Below are positions 26,054 to 35,857 of a stretch of 64,000 nt of DNA, piece by piece. The translations under genes were made by a program, and so were the position numbers. Within the stretch, counting starts at the first letter, position 1; each line of letters starts with the position of its first letter. The DNA comes from Bdellovibrio sp. BCCA (GTDB lineage: Bacteria > Bdellovibrionota > Bdellovibrionia > Bdellovibrionales > Bdellovibrionaceae): positions 3,162,001 through 3,226,000 of the forward strand of contig NZ_JBBNAC010000001.1 of assembly GCF_037996825.1 (NCBI RefSeq), in the 5' to 3' direction. Below the pieces are notes generated by a model. The model saw only the letters and a list, made by a program, of their open reading frames with translations, was not told the DNA's origin and did not search any database.

Positions 26054-27322
26054 TTACTTCAGGGGTGAGCCTGCATTTGACAACTTCCAGAGGATGAGGA
26101 CCGCCCCAATGAAAAGGCAGCCAACGAGAGGCCCAAATGCGAGACTTAAACGGAAATAAGAGCTCGCCGGATTATCGACGCGGGCCCATGCCAAAATTTG
26201 TCCAGTTACAGCCAAGGCCAAACCCCGAGAAATCTTCCCAATCATCTTCCAAACGCCGAAATAAAGGCCGAGTTCATCCTTTCCGGTGCGCGCCTCTTCG
26301 TCCTTCACAATATCCGTTAGCAAGGACTCTAACAAAACGGCAGAACCTACCAAAGCTCCACCTAGGCCGGAAGCAAAAAGCAAGGTCCATACAAGATCCT
26401 TTGGAGGCAAAAAAGGATAAATAAAAGTCGCCGTCAGGCCGAGTATAAAAACGCCCGCCATCAACGCCTTTTTTTTAGAAACAAATCGAACAAGATAAAC
26501 CCATAGCGGAATCGACAACGTAAAGATTATCAAAAAAGTCAGAAGCACCAGACTGATTTGCTTTTCATCAAATTTCAAACGCAGACGATAGAAATACAGC
26601 GCCAAGGATGAATTAAAAGTCAGCCCCATGTTCGCAATAAAATAAGCGGCTAACAGAGGCATGAATTGTTTGTTTCTAAATGGCATCGATAAAGAAAAAA
26701 TGCCCTGCTGAGTATTCTGATCCGGAGGCCGATTGTATTTGCGAGCCGTGAGCCAAGAAATAAAAGTACCCACAGCCAACAGCCCAACAATGGCCCACGC
26801 GGTGAGACCGTAAGGCTTGTACTCTTTCACGATGAGGAAATAACTGGGAATGGCAATACCACAAATGGCACCGATATTACCGTAAGCCAGGCGCCACCCA
26901 ATCAGACGGGAACGTTCATGCTCTTCGCTGGAAAGGTCACCGACAAGAGCTGAATAAGGCACGCTTAAGGTTGTGTAGGCCGTGTTTACCAGCAATGAAA
27001 AAAACAAAAGATAAGAAAACTGACTCCAGGAACTTTTCAAAAATGGAGGATTCAGAAGGCCCAGGATTGAAAAAGATAAAAATAAAAAACCCCATGGCAA
27101 AAGGGAATAGCGTTCGCCTCGACGCGTGCGCAGTCGATCAGAATAATGACCTACGATAGGATCAATGATCGCATCCCAAAAGATCGCCAATCCCAAAGCC
27201 AGTCCCGCTAAAGTAGAATTGAGTCCGACATGTTCTGTATAAAAAACTAAGAGATGCAGTCGTATGAAGATTTCAACACAGTTTATGCCAAGCTCAGCAA
27301 ATCCGTATCCGGCACCCTTCAT
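26054..27322 (-). CDS. MFS transporter, glycoside-pentoside-hexuronide (GPH) type
   Basis: 422 residues with about 12 hydrophobic segments. The N-terminal part carries GYGFAELGINCVEIFIRLHLLVFY and FWDAIIDPIVGHYSDRLRTRRGERY, the GPH-family signature DPxxGxxSDRxxxRxGRRxP-like loop. Members import sugars with cations. The ATG at 27322 overlaps the stop of the ligase/polymerase gene by 4 bases (ATGA), so it belongs to the polysaccharide operon. It could take up a precursor, or stand in for the Wzx flippase that this cluster lacks; both are speculation. Confidence 0.8.
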   Translation of the reverse strand: MKGAGYGFAELGINCVEIFIRLHLLVFYTEHVGLNSTLAGLALGLAIFWDAIIDPIVGHYSDRLRTRRGERYSLLPWGFLFLSFSILGLLNPPFLKSSWSQFSYLLFFSLLVNTAYTTLSVPYSALVGDLSSEEHERSRLIGWRLAYGNIGAICGIAIPSYFLIVKEYKPYGLTAWAIVGLLAVGTFISWLTARKYNRPPDQNTQQGIFSLSMPFRNKQFMPLLAAYFIANMGLTFNSSLALYFYRLRLKFDEKQISLVLLTFLIIFTLSIPLWVYLVRFVSKKKALMAGVFILGLTATFIYPFLPPKDLVWTLLFASGLGGALVGSAVLLESLLTDIVKDEEARTGKDELGLYFGVWKMIGKISRGLALAVTGQILAWARVDNPASSYFRLSLAFGPLVGCLFIGAVLILWKLSNAGSPLK

Positions 27323-28599
27323 GATTTCCCTGTCCGTGATACAGAGGCTGCCACAAAACCGAAGACCATCCAATATAAACGGTCTGCCATGCCTCCGATG
27401 GACAAGTGAACGTGATAAATAACAAGAATAGGAATATGCGCCAAAAGATAAATGGCAATTTGTCGTTTAGAAATATCGAAAGACGTTAACGCTTTGACCG
27501 CGCCCACTGACATGAGGATCAAAGCCACCGCACTTAAAACCAAAAGAGGCCAACCGCCAATCACACCCGCAGAAACAAAAATATTATGGGGATCTTTCAT
27601 CGCGTTGTAGTTAGAGACATCGACGTCATTGCCGGCTGCAAATTTTGACAACAAACCGTGTCCCAACCAAGGCTCTTCCAAGAAGATCTGACTGCCGCGC
27701 TCCACTTCTTCCCAGCGAGATGCCACCCCGTCTTGCGCTTCACGTCCACCCAGGGAGCTCTGTCCCGTAGCAATGCCGTGAGCGAATTCATAAGTCTGCA
27801 TACCAAAAAATAAAGTGAAGGTGATGACGAATGCTAAAAACGCGAATTTAAAAATGCGACCCTGATTCGTAGCCGTCTTGTGCAAGATCATTGTCACAAC
27901 AAAAGCCATTAAAGCTGCCGCTGCCGATGAGCGAGTGCCCGTAAGAATGATGGCAAAAAAGCTGGCGCACAAAATCAGCGCGCTCCAAATCTTATGTTGC
28001 AATTTTTCTTCCTGAAGAAAAGTGCCCAATGAAAAAACGTAGGCCACGGTCGCACAGGTCACCATGTGAGGAATATGCTTAAAGACACCCACAAAGCGTC
28101 CGCCTTTATAAACGCTTCCTCCGGCAACAACCCATAAAGCCAAAGAGATCAAAACCAAAACACCCGACCATCGCTGCACGTACTTTAAGAAATCTTCCGC
28201 ATCCCAAAGACTCGGAATGATGACGCCGTAAACGGCGATCATAAAAACCGCAACGGCCAAAGCACCGATCTGCAAAATGGCTGACTCTTCCTGGTTCACA
28301 TAATGCGCTTGCAAAAGCGTCTGTACCGTTAAGGTGAGTATCAGAAAAAAAAGAAAAAGCTTATAAAACCCACTGAGATGATTGCGATCTCGAACGCGCA
28401 ACCAAAGAAGCACTAAAGGCACACCAAAAAGTCCGCATAAAAATACGTTCACAAATGGATGCAGACCTTGTTGAAAAATAAAATAGGAAAAACTTTGCGG
28501 CACAGGCAGCAAGCTGCCCAAAGAAATTTTAGAAATAAACAGCAAGGCCACGAGGGCTTTTATTAAAAATAAAATGCGACCATCGCGGGCTGTGATCAT
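27319..28599 (-). CDS. O-antigen ligase / Wzy-type polymerase family membrane protein
   Basis: 426 residues with about ten membrane segments. A large periplasmic loop contains SSLGGREAQDGVASRWEEVE, then FLEEPWLGHGL and NYNAMKDPHNIFV, matching the Wzy_C/WaaL pattern of a conserved Arg before and a His-containing loop after a transmembrane helix. It should join or polymerise lipid-linked sugar units on the periplasmic side. Start and upstream stop overlap as TAATG, so it is coupled to the SLBB gene. Confidence 0.82.
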   Translation of the reverse strand: MITARDGRILFLIKALVALLFISKISLGSLLPVPQSFSYFIFQQGLHPFVNVFLCGLFGVPLVLLWLRVRDRNHLSGFYKLFLFFLILTLTVQTLLQAHYVNQEESAILQIGALAVAVFMIAVYGVIIPSLWDAEDFLKYVQRWSGVLVLISLALWVVAGGSVYKGGRFVGVFKHIPHMVTCATVAYVFSLGTFLQEEKLQHKIWSALILCASFFAIILTGTRSSAAAALMAFVVTMILHKTATNQGRIFKFAFLAFVITFTLFFGMQTYEFAHGIATGQSSLGGREAQDGVASRWEEVERGSQIFLEEPWLGHGLLSKFAAGNDVDVSNYNAMKDPHNIFVSAGVIGGWPLLVLSAVALILMSVGAVKALTSFDISKRQIAIYLLAHIPILVIYHVHLSIGGMADRLYWMVFGFVAASVSRTGKS

Positions 28600-29153
28600 T
28601 ATTTCTTTTCCGTGTTTTTATCGATAAGGACAGCCGTAAGCACAATTCCCAATACGATAGACACGATTGTGATATTACGAGAAGCCTCAGAGCTGATCCA
28701 AGGAGTTCTTGGTGGAACATACACGAAATCATCTTGTTGCAGTTTCAAATTGCGTGCGCCGCCGTACTTAATAAATTTTTCGGCATCGACTTCGTAAGCA
28801 CCTTGATATTCGTTGATTGCTTTGGATTTAATTTCTGCCCAAGTTTTAGGCTCCATTTTACGAACCAACACTTCAGATAAATCTCCGCCATTGGTTGTGC
28901 CGCCCGCCAATGTTAAAAGTTTCAAAAGATCCGTGTTTGCCGGAATGTAATAGATCCCCGGTTTATTCACGGCTCCTAAAAGCTGTACAGTGATCAAAGA
29001 TTCTTTAGGTGAAGAGCGGAAAATATATTCTGAGGACTGTTGAGGTGGTTTGATGTCACTCAACAAACCCACTTCTTGTGCATGAACTGTTTGAGCACAA
29101 GTAACCCAGATAATAACAGCCATAAAAAAGCGAACGGTTCTACGCAAGAGCAT
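28599..29153 (-). CDS. SLBB-domain polysaccharide export protein
   Basis: 184 residues, preceded by the strong ribosome site GAGGAGG. Signal peptide of about 25 residues (ending TVHAQ). Residues about 50-150 contain the SLBB pattern VQLLGAVNKPGIYYIPANTDLLKLLTLAGG and the closing DDFVYVPP. A membrane helix lies near residues 160-178. It lacks the long Wza barrel region and N-terminal lipid Cys, so it is a reduced export component. It heads the polysaccharide operon. Confidence 0.8.
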   Translation of the reverse strand: MLLRRTVRFFMAVIIWVTCAQTVHAQEVGLLSDIKPPQQSSEYIFRSSPKESLITVQLLGAVNKPGIYYIPANTDLLKLLTLAGGTTNGGDLSEVLVRKMEPKTWAEIKSKAINEYQGAYEVDAEKFIKYGGARNLKLQQDDFVYVPPRTPWISSEASRNITIVSIVLGIVLTAVLIDKNTEKK

Positions 29154-29250
29154 GTATCCTCCTCAAAACTACACCAGCTCCCTGGACCTAAATCGAGAGC
29201 GGCAACTGGTCAATGAATTTCGATGACTTGACTTCAGTCTATACCTCACA

Positions 29251-30291
29251 ATGGAGTCTATGACGACTTCTGTTCCAGAGCACGAAAAACTTTTTGATGA
29301 AATCTGCAATAAACTGAACGAGTTAAGCACTCAGAATCAGGGTGAAGAAGCAATGCCTCCTCAACCAAAGTATGAGCAAATGCAAGTTCAGATGAAAAAA
29401 TTCCATTCCGAACTGAAAGGTTCGCAAGAGGAATTGCGTGAGAAGATCAAGACCCTTGAGAACGTGTCTTACGGCCCTGAAACGTTGGACGCACAACTCA
29501 AGCAACTTGTTGATCAACTTTCTGCAGAGAGAGGCAATAACACAAAACTCAGCGCAGATCTTGCGAAGTCTTTGGAACTCAGCTTGCAATTGCAACTGGA
29601 GATTCAAGGATTGAAAGCGCGCGCTTTGCAAATGCAAAGTGAAGAGAAAAAGTACAGCCAGGCTCTCTTCGAAAAAAATAAAGTTCTGCAAAGAGATCTA
29701 GAACTTAATCAAGCTCTGAAAGACGAAACAGCGATGGAACTTATGAAAGCGAAAAGCGCTTTTGCTAAGGAACAAGAGCTGTGGGAAGAACAACGCGATC
29801 AATTCGAAGCACAAATCCAGACTCTGAAAACAGAAAAGCACGAGTTGGAACAAACTGTGGATGAGTTGAAAGCGACCATCGAAGAGCGTGACAACACGAT
29901 CACTTCTTTGAATGAAGAAATTGAGAAAATCTCTGCCTCTTTCAGTGAAGTAGAATCTTCGGCTCAGCAACAAAATGATGTTCTGAAAAACTTGATGTCT
30001 GTAGCTGAAACAAAAATCATTGAAATGAAATTGGCTTTGGACAAAAAAGCTTTAGAGGCTCAAGACTACTACAGTCACTTGCAACAGGCTTTGACACAAT
30101 TAGGAGTCTTGAAGCAAGAAAATGCGGCCCTTAAAGAATACGTAGCTAAGCTCAACTACTACCACCAACAAGCGCAGCACGCGCAAATGGCAGTAGCGCA
30201 GATGGCGCAAGTAGCGGCGGCACAAGTTCAAGGTCAACCGCAACAGCAGCAACAACAAACAGTTCAAGTCACTGCAGTTCAAAAACAATAG
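29251..30291 (+). CDS. Long coiled-coil protein
   Basis: 346 residues. Nearly the whole chain (about residues 30-300) is predicted coiled coil, rich in Glu, Gln, Lys and Leu (for example LEQTVDELKATIEERDNTI), ending with an Ala/Gln-rich tail containing a run of six Gln. No signal peptide or membrane segment, so probably a cytoplasmic filament- or scaffold-like protein. The second ATG at 29260 follows GGAG by only 3 bases and is an alternative start. Function unknown. A strong terminator follows. Confidence 0.75.
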   Translation: MESMTTSVPEHEKLFDEICNKLNELSTQNQGEEAMPPQPKYEQMQVQMKKFHSELKGSQEELREKIKTLENVSYGPETLDAQLKQLVDQLSAERGNNTKLSADLAKSLELSLQLQLEIQGLKARALQMQSEEKKYSQALFEKNKVLQRDLELNQALKDETAMELMKAKSAFAKEQELWEEQRDQFEAQIQTLKTEKHELEQTVDELKATIEERDNTITSLNEEIEKISASFSEVESSAQQQNDVLKNLMSVAETKIIEMKLALDKKALEAQDYYSHLQQALTQLGVLKQENAALKEYVAKLNYYHQQAQHAQMAVAQMAQVAAAQVQGQPQQQQQQTVQVTAVQKQ

Positions 30292-30311
30292 AACTAAATA
30301 CATTAGAAATT

Positions 30312-30342
30312 AAAAGCCCCGTTTTATACGGGGCTTTTTTTT
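30312..30342. terminator. Bidirectional rho-independent terminator
   Basis: AAAAGCCCCG (30312-30321) pairs with CGGGGCTTTT (30329-30338) and runs into eight T on the plus strand, with A on the other side. It lies between the convergent coiled-coil and 3D-domain genes and can serve both. Confidence 0.9.
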
Positions 30343-31336
30343 ATTTAATCGGTCCACCATTCGCATGAACTGGGATCTGCGGATATTTACGGCTTAATAA
30401 AAATTTCTTCGCCGACTCCCCTGTCACTCGATAATAAGGGATGTTTGTTTTTACGTCCCCAAGACCGAGCTTATTAAACGGATTCTTCGGATCAAGCCAA
30501 CTGAAGTATCCAGAGAAGAAATCAAAACGACCCCGACCGATAATTCCACGGCCCTTATCGCGAATCACAAAGTAACCGCTGTGTTTTGATCCATCAGGTA
30601 ATTCCAAACCGACAACAGCCGGAACGTAAATCACCTCGCCTGGCTTGTAGATCGTTAAGTCCGCCGCCAAAGTATAAAAAGGATCAAGGCATGAACTGTT
30701 CACGCCATAACCAAAGCGACAACCGTCTTCTTCAATTTCAAAGAAATGATCTTGGCCATCAACTCGCCCGATCACGTTAAAAGCACGAGTCACGCCTTTT
30801 TGAACTATAGCGCAGGATCCTTGAAGGCCGCAGGCATCTGCTGTTTTCGGGCACACTTTTAAAAGGGCCTTGCCACCTGTTCCGTGCATTGTGACTTTTG
30901 TGTTTGCAGGACAAGTGTTTTTATCTTCGTTAACAACGTAAAAATAATAGACTGTTGGTTTTAAGACGCCAGGACCATTCATCTCTGCCTTAGGAGGAGC
31001 CGATATCGCTGAAGGACTTGTCGGCTTCGGATTTTCAGAAGACTCTTTTTCATTCTCCGAAACTTGCGGTGTTGTGGTGTCCGTTTCTTCTTCTTTTTGA
31101 GAAGTCGGCTTTACTTCAGACGTAGGTTTTTTCTCTTGAACTTCACGAACTTCAGAAGCTTCACTGGCTTCCGCATAAAAGGATGGATCTGGATTTGTAG
31201 GAAGACTTGTCGATGACGTCTGATCAAAGACGCCGGAAGATCGCTCTACATTGGCCTGCATTTGACCACACGAAGCCAAAAACACAAGCTGGCTAAGAAG
31301 AAGGAAAGCGCTCAAATTTTTCTTCTGTAGTTTCAT
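30341..31336 (-). CDS. 3D-domain lipoprotein (MltA/RlpA-like double-psi barrel)
   Basis: 331 residues from the ATG at 31336, chosen for the GAGG ribosome site and lipoprotein signal (QLVFLASC, Cys about residue 22). A Ser/Pro/Glu/Thr-rich linker spans about residues 35-120. The C-terminal domain includes GYFVIRDKGRGIIGRGRFDFF, where the Asp residues fit the 3D motif of cell-wall lytic enzymes, and the KPGEVIYVPAV strand. Likely acts on or binds peptidoglycan in the periplasm, but the catalytic assignment is not certain. Cys in the C-terminal part may form disulphides. Confidence 0.7.
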   Translation of the reverse strand: MKLQKKNLSAFLLLSQLVFLASCGQMQANVERSSGVFDQTSSTSLPTNPDPSFYAEASEASEVREVQEKKPTSEVKPTSQKEEETDTTTPQVSENEKESSENPKPTSPSAISAPPKAEMNGPGVLKPTVYYFYVVNEDKNTCPANTKVTMHGTGGKALLKVCPKTADACGLQGSCAIVQKGVTRAFNVIGRVDGQDHFFEIEEDGCRFGYGVNSSCLDPFYTLAADLTIYKPGEVIYVPAVVGLELPDGSKHSGYFVIRDKGRGIIGRGRFDFFSGYFSWLDPKNPFNKLGLGDVKTNIPYYRVTGESAKKFLLSRKYPQIPVHANGGPIK

Positions 31337-31453
31337 AAAAACCTCGTTCACACCGGGCAGATTACCAAGTTCATCAGAGGTCTTGAGATTTTTTTGGATC
31401 CCTTGAAAAGAAGAAAAATGCGGTGACGAAGATCGTCGCCACCGCAAGTGTCA

Positions 31454-31987
31454 TTATTTTAGACGGACGCGGAAGCCGCCAAACATGATAACTTCGGAAT
31501 ATTCATAACCATTTTCCGCTTTTACGGTTTTACGGGCGCGGATTAAAAGCTCCACATCTTGAGGAGTTTCTTTCTCTTTCACGATAGCCATAGAATAATC
31601 TTGTTGAGCTTGCCCCTTGTTTAATTGCTCCAAAGAAGTCTCAAGAAGAACCTCATATTTTTTATTCACAAGAAGCATTTCGTAATTATCAAACGTGACT
31701 TCGACCTTCAGTCCGTTTGGAGCAACATAGCTTTCTGATGTCGGCAGTTGATCAACCACCCATTGAGAATCTTGGCACTTCACCACTGAAACTTTTATCG
31801 TTGCATCTTGATTTTGCTCTGTCGCGCTTTCATTCAATAGCTCTACACGAATCACTTTCTGGCCAGAGTAGTTCGACTGAGAATTACAATAAGCCACCGA
31901 TCCATCCAAAACTTTATAAACCTGAACTTCAGCCTGTGCCGCAGTTCCCGCAAACAACCCCATCAACACTAGAAAAAACCCCTTCAT
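31454..31987 (-). CDS. Exported protein of unknown function
   Basis: 177 residues with a clear signal peptide (MKGFFLVLMGLFAGTAAQA) and the ribosome site AAGGGG. The mature domain is probably beta-rich (VQVYKVLDGSVAYCNSQ, VIRVELLNESATEQ, YEMLLVNKKYEVLLETSL) with two Cys that could pair. No family recognised. It lies just upstream of the 3D-domain lipoprotein on the same strand, with a gap of about 117 bases. Confidence 0.65.
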   Translation of the reverse strand: MKGFFLVLMGLFAGTAAQAEVQVYKVLDGSVAYCNSQSNYSGQKVIRVELLNESATEQNQDATIKVSVVKCQDSQWVVDQLPTSESYVAPNGLKVEVTFDNYEMLLVNKKYEVLLETSLEQLNKGQAQQDYSMAIVKEKETPQDVELLIRARKTVKAENGYEYSEVIMFGGFRVRLK

Positions 31988-32158
31988 ATGAACCCCTTCA
32001 ATAATCAGTACGAGGTGTTTAGCACGGGAAGCTGGGCTATTCTATAAAAACTTCCGTTTACCGCTTTAATCGCGAATTTTCCGTTGCTCGGCCTTCTAGC
32101 CTCGACTAAGTGGGCGACTTTTATTGAGTGCATTCATAAACTTTGATAGTTTTTCTGA

Positions 32159-33448
32159 ATGAGTTCAGAAAGTTTTCTTTCCATCGATTTCGGTACAAGT
32201 AATTCCCTGGTCGGAGCTTTCCATCAAGGCCAGCGCTATGAGGCTCTTGCCGTAGATCCTAAGGCCCCCGATTCAACCATGATGCGGACTCTGCTTTATT
32301 TTCCCAATCCGGATCTTTGTTATTACGGTTCTGAAGCGATTGAACAATATATTGAACAAGATATGGAAGGACGCCTTTTCCGTTCCTTCAAGTCACATCT
32401 TCCCAATCAAAATTATTTGGGAACGGTTTTAGACAATCGCATTCTGACTTTAGAAAACTTAATTGGTGTTTTTCTTTTAGAACTAAAAAAGCGCGCCGAA
32501 AAAATTCTCAATGCTCCTATTGAAAAAGCGGTGATCGGTCGCCCTGCCCGTTATTCGATGGATGCTGTGAGTGATGGCTTTGCCTTGCACCGAATGCAGA
32601 AGGCCGCGACTTTTGCAGGTTTTAAAGAAGTGCAATTCGTTCCAGAACCTTTAGCTGCCGCGTTCGACTATCGCCGCCAGCTAAACTCTGAAAAAACAGT
32701 TCTGATCGGTGACTTTGGCGGAGGAACTTCCGACTTTACTTTGATCAAACTTCGTCCCGAAGGTTTTGCCAAAGAAGACGTGCTTGCGATTGATGGCTGT
32801 CCTCTTGCTGGCGATGCTTTAGATAGCGTGTTTATGAGTCATCGTCTGAACGAATACTTTGGTGCGAAATCTCGTTACCGTCTGCCGATGGGAAGCAATG
32901 TTTTAACAATGCCTTTTGGTGTGACGCAACGTTTGAATCATCCTGCGCACATCGTACATCTTAAAGAAAAAGACACTTACGAGTTTATCCGCGAAGTGAA
33001 GAAATGTTCTTTAACGAAGAAAGATGCTGACGCGGTTGAGCGCCTTTTCACTTTGATCGAAGATCAACAGATCTTCCCTTTCTTTGAGCATATCGAAAAA
33101 ACAAAGCGCGCTCTTTCGATGGCCGACCAAACACAGTTTGAATTTGATTATCCGGGTCTCGAAATCACAGAGCCGTTTTCAATTTCACAATTTGTGGGGT
33201 GGGCCGAGGCCACAAAAGAAAAAATCTTCGCTGCCCTTGATGAGTGCTTAAAATCCGCAGGCATTTCTTCAGAGAAAGTGGATTTAGTGTGTCTTACAGG
33301 AGGAACGGCGAAAGTTCCGTTCATTCAAAAAGAATTGGAAAAAAGATTCGGCGCTAACAAGTTACAAACCCAAGCCCACTTTCACTCCGTCCTTTCGGGA
33401 CTGACCGAGTCAGCAGGCTTCTGGGCTCAAGGACAAAAAGTCGTTTAA
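32159..33448 (+). CDS. YegD-like Hsp70-family protein
   Basis: 429 residues: essentially the Hsp70 actin-like ATPase half without a full substrate-binding half. ATP-binding motifs are present in order: SIDFGTSNSLVG (phosphate 1), GDFGGGTSDFTLI (phosphate 2) and CLTGGTAKVPFI (adenosine). This matches the YegD group of atypical Hsp70 proteins, of uncertain role. The ATG at 32159 lacks a recognisable ribosome site. Its stop overlaps the convergent methyltransferase stop in TTAA. Confidence 0.85.
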   Translation: MSSESFLSIDFGTSNSLVGAFHQGQRYEALAVDPKAPDSTMMRTLLYFPNPDLCYYGSEAIEQYIEQDMEGRLFRSFKSHLPNQNYLGTVLDNRILTLENLIGVFLLELKKRAEKILNAPIEKAVIGRPARYSMDAVSDGFALHRMQKAATFAGFKEVQFVPEPLAAAFDYRRQLNSEKTVLIGDFGGGTSDFTLIKLRPEGFAKEDVLAIDGCPLAGDALDSVFMSHRLNEYFGAKSRYRLPMGSNVLTMPFGVTQRLNHPAHIVHLKEKDTYEFIREVKKCSLTKKDADAVERLFTLIEDQQIFPFFEHIEKTKRALSMADQTQFEFDYPGLEITEPFSISQFVGWAEATKEKIFAALDECLKSAGISSEKVDLVCLTGGTAKVPFIQKELEKRFGANKLQTQAHFHSVLSGLTESAGFWAQGQKVV

Positions 33449-34749
33449 ACGACGTAGTGCACGTACATCTTTAAATAAAAACCTTCAGGGAATTGCATCA
33501 GTGTTGGATGATCAGCCGCATGGCCACCACGCAAAACACTGCGCACCTCAGAGAAATTTCTTAAAGACGCTTTACGAATAGCATCGCGGAACTCTTCTTC
33601 TTCAAGCAGACCTGAACAAGAGCACGAAGCCACAAAGCCATTCTTCTTAACAACACGGAAAGCCTGCGTGTTCATTTTTAGATACGCATGCTTTCCAATA
33701 GGAATATCTTTTTTGGATTTAATAAACGCCGGAGGATCTGCGATCACGATGTCATAGTAAGTGCTCGGAAGCTCCGTAAGACCTGTCGAAACATCCATTT
33801 CATGAACGATCACTTCAGCGCCTTCACGTTCCGCATTCTTTTTTGCAAACGCCAAAGCCGTCTTAGAAACGTCCACCAGAGACACTTCCACTTCAAAGCC
33901 TAAAGATTTCAATGCACGAGTGATCTGTGTCGACCAATGACCGACGTAACAGCAAAGATCCAAAACGCGCAACTTGCGCTTTTCTTGGGTCTTCGCCCAG
34001 TTTTTAAATAACTCCACGGCCAAATGAATATTGTGAGTTTGATCGAGGAAGAATCCTGTTTTCTGTCCTTCTTGCAAATCGCAACTCATGCGCACAAGTC
34101 CGTCGTCACTGGCTGCATTCAAAAGAATTTCAACATCTCTTAAATCAAATCCAGGAAGATCTTTGATCGTGCGAGGATCATCCACCGTCAAACCTTCAAG
34201 CTTACGAATCCCAACGTCATTGCGAATAACGACGGCCGTTTTATCCCAAGAAAATTCCGAAAGACCTAAAGCCTTGGCTTTTTCCACAAGACCTTTAAAG
34301 AAGCCCTCGGCCTCTTTCAAAGCCTCGTTCATTCCCGCCGTTACCAACTGAGCCGCAAAAACTTGCGCTTTCTGACCTTTTTGTTCAATCACGTAGTAAT
34401 CAAGCACAAGACCCGGAATGTAATCAGATTCACCGAAAGCCAAACGGAAACTTCCACGAAAGCCTGCCGCCTTACGAACTTTCCAAGAGTTCAAAACTTT
34501 TTCTTGAAGGAATTCAAAACTCGTCGGCTCTTGATCCTGGGGACTGAAACTCAACGCACGAAACGCAATCAAAGAATGAGGATTGCCGTAACCACGCGCC
34601 AAGAATTGACCTTTAGAATCCTGCAACTCCACGGGAGTTCCAGGAATAAGGCCTTTCGGACTTGCGGAAAGTTCATTGGAAAAAACCCACGGATGGCCGC
34701 TACGAATTCGTTTGTCAGCTCCAGGACGGAGTCTCCATACGGTTATCAT
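33445..34749 (-). CDS. RlmI-like 23S rRNA cytosine-C5 methyltransferase
   Basis: 434 residues. An N-terminal PUA-like region (RIRSGHPWVFSNEL) is followed by a Rossmann methyltransferase with the SAM loop LDLCCYVGHWSTQI and catalytic-region motif VIADPPAFIKSKKDI, then SCSCSGLL with the candidate catalytic Cys. This is the order in RlmI, which methylates C1962 of 23S rRNA, but paralogous families look similar, so the exact target is not certain. Confidence 0.82.
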   Translation of the reverse strand: MITVWRLRPGADKRIRSGHPWVFSNELSASPKGLIPGTPVELQDSKGQFLARGYGNPHSLIAFRALSFSPQDQEPTSFEFLQEKVLNSWKVRKAAGFRGSFRLAFGESDYIPGLVLDYYVIEQKGQKAQVFAAQLVTAGMNEALKEAEGFFKGLVEKAKALGLSEFSWDKTAVVIRNDVGIRKLEGLTVDDPRTIKDLPGFDLRDVEILLNAASDDGLVRMSCDLQEGQKTGFFLDQTHNIHLAVELFKNWAKTQEKRKLRVLDLCCYVGHWSTQITRALKSLGFEVEVSLVDVSKTALAFAKKNAEREGAEVIVHEMDVSTGLTELPSTYYDIVIADPPAFIKSKKDIPIGKHAYLKMNTQAFRVVKKNGFVASCSCSGLLEEEEFRDAIRKASLRNFSEVRSVLRGGHAADHPTLMQFPEGFYLKMYVHYVV

Positions 34750-34752
34750 TTA

Positions 34753-35856
34753 TTACTCACCTTCAACCGCAAAAACGATCATCTCTGTCAGTTCTTTTTT
34801 AGAAAAATTATTATCGACCATCACCAAAAGTGTGCGACGTCCATCCGCCAACTTCGGTCCCCACGTAAGGGCTTCAAAGTTTTGAATCGTTTTATCGCCA
34901 CGCTCTTTTGTCAGATCCGTTTCAAAATCAATGAGCTTGATTTTATCAACGCCCGTGAATTTGCCATCGCTAAGTTTGGTTAAACCTGTGATGTCAGTTC
35001 CTTTCGAAAGGTCCGCCAAATAGATCGCAACTGTTTGCGCCCACAGATTTTTAGAGAAGATTCTCACACCACGCTCAAGCACGAGCATTTTTGCCTCTGA
35101 CAAAGCCAGAATCTCTGAAACACCTCTGAAAACTTCTTTGCCCTTTTGATTGTCTTTAAACGCATCCACACGATAAGCGTATTCTGCAACGGGCTTATAA
35201 CCCTGCTGGCCTTTGTCTTCGTATTTCAGAATACGAATCCAATCACCATTGATTTCTTCGCCACTGATATAGTCTTGAGCCAATGAAGACTCCGTGCTCG
35301 TGAAAACAAATTTCCCGTCAGCAAAACTTGTTAAACCTTCGAAAGCCGCATTGTTTTGAATGCCTTTCTTTTGTTGGCCTGTGGTCTCTGGCAAAAACTT
35401 ATCAGGAATTGGAAAATCGGATTTCCACTTACCGTCAGCATTCACACGGAAAATACGTGGCATCTCACGAGGCTTCGCATCGTTATTGCCTTCAGAAGAA
35501 ATTAAAAAATCTCCGTCCAGCAAACGCACTAAACCTTCAGGATCAAGTCCTGCGGGCTTATCACCTTCCATAGGAAGACTTGTGATGAAATGAACTTTCT
35601 TAGGCGTTAACGTCACTGTTTTTTTATCGATCTTTAAATCAAACTCAAAAAAGCGCGGCTCACCTGCGCGACCCTTGTCATCAGAAAGGGCATAAAGCGT
35701 GTTATCACTCCACACCATTCCTGAAAGCCCACCGATCGTCGCTTTTTCAAACTTTGTTCCTGTTGGAATCGAAGTCTCGCCGACATATTCCAAACGAAGC
35801 GCATGCGCCTGAACGCTCACCATCAAAACTAAAAAAGAAATAAAAGATTTCAACAT
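34753..35856 (-). CDS. Exported esterase-like/phytase-like beta-propeller protein
   Basis: 367 residues from the ATG at 35856, with ribosome site GGAGAAG and a signal peptide (about residues 1-20, ending AHA-LR). Motifs GGLSGMVWSDNTLYALSDDKG, PEGLVRLLDGDFLISSEGN and NNAAFEGLTSF match the esterase-like-activity-of-phytase family, a periplasmic propeller. The substrate is unknown; phosphate esters are possible. It starts one base after the Rieske oxygenase stop, so the two are co-transcribed. Confidence 0.8.
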   Translation of the reverse strand: MLKSFISFLVLMVSVQAHALRLEYVGETSIPTGTKFEKATIGGLSGMVWSDNTLYALSDDKGRAGEPRFFEFDLKIDKKTVTLTPKKVHFITSLPMEGDKPAGLDPEGLVRLLDGDFLISSEGNNDAKPREMPRIFRVNADGKWKSDFPIPDKFLPETTGQQKKGIQNNAAFEGLTSFADGKFVFTSTESSLAQDYISGEEINGDWIRILKYEDKGQQGYKPVAEYAYRVDAFKDNQKGKEVFRGVSEILALSEAKMLVLERGVRIFSKNLWAQTVAIYLADLSKGTDITGLTKLSDGKFTGVDKIKLIDFETDLTKERGDKTIQNFEALTWGPKLADGRRTLLVMVDNNFSKKELTEMIVFAVEGE

Positions 35857-35857
35857 T

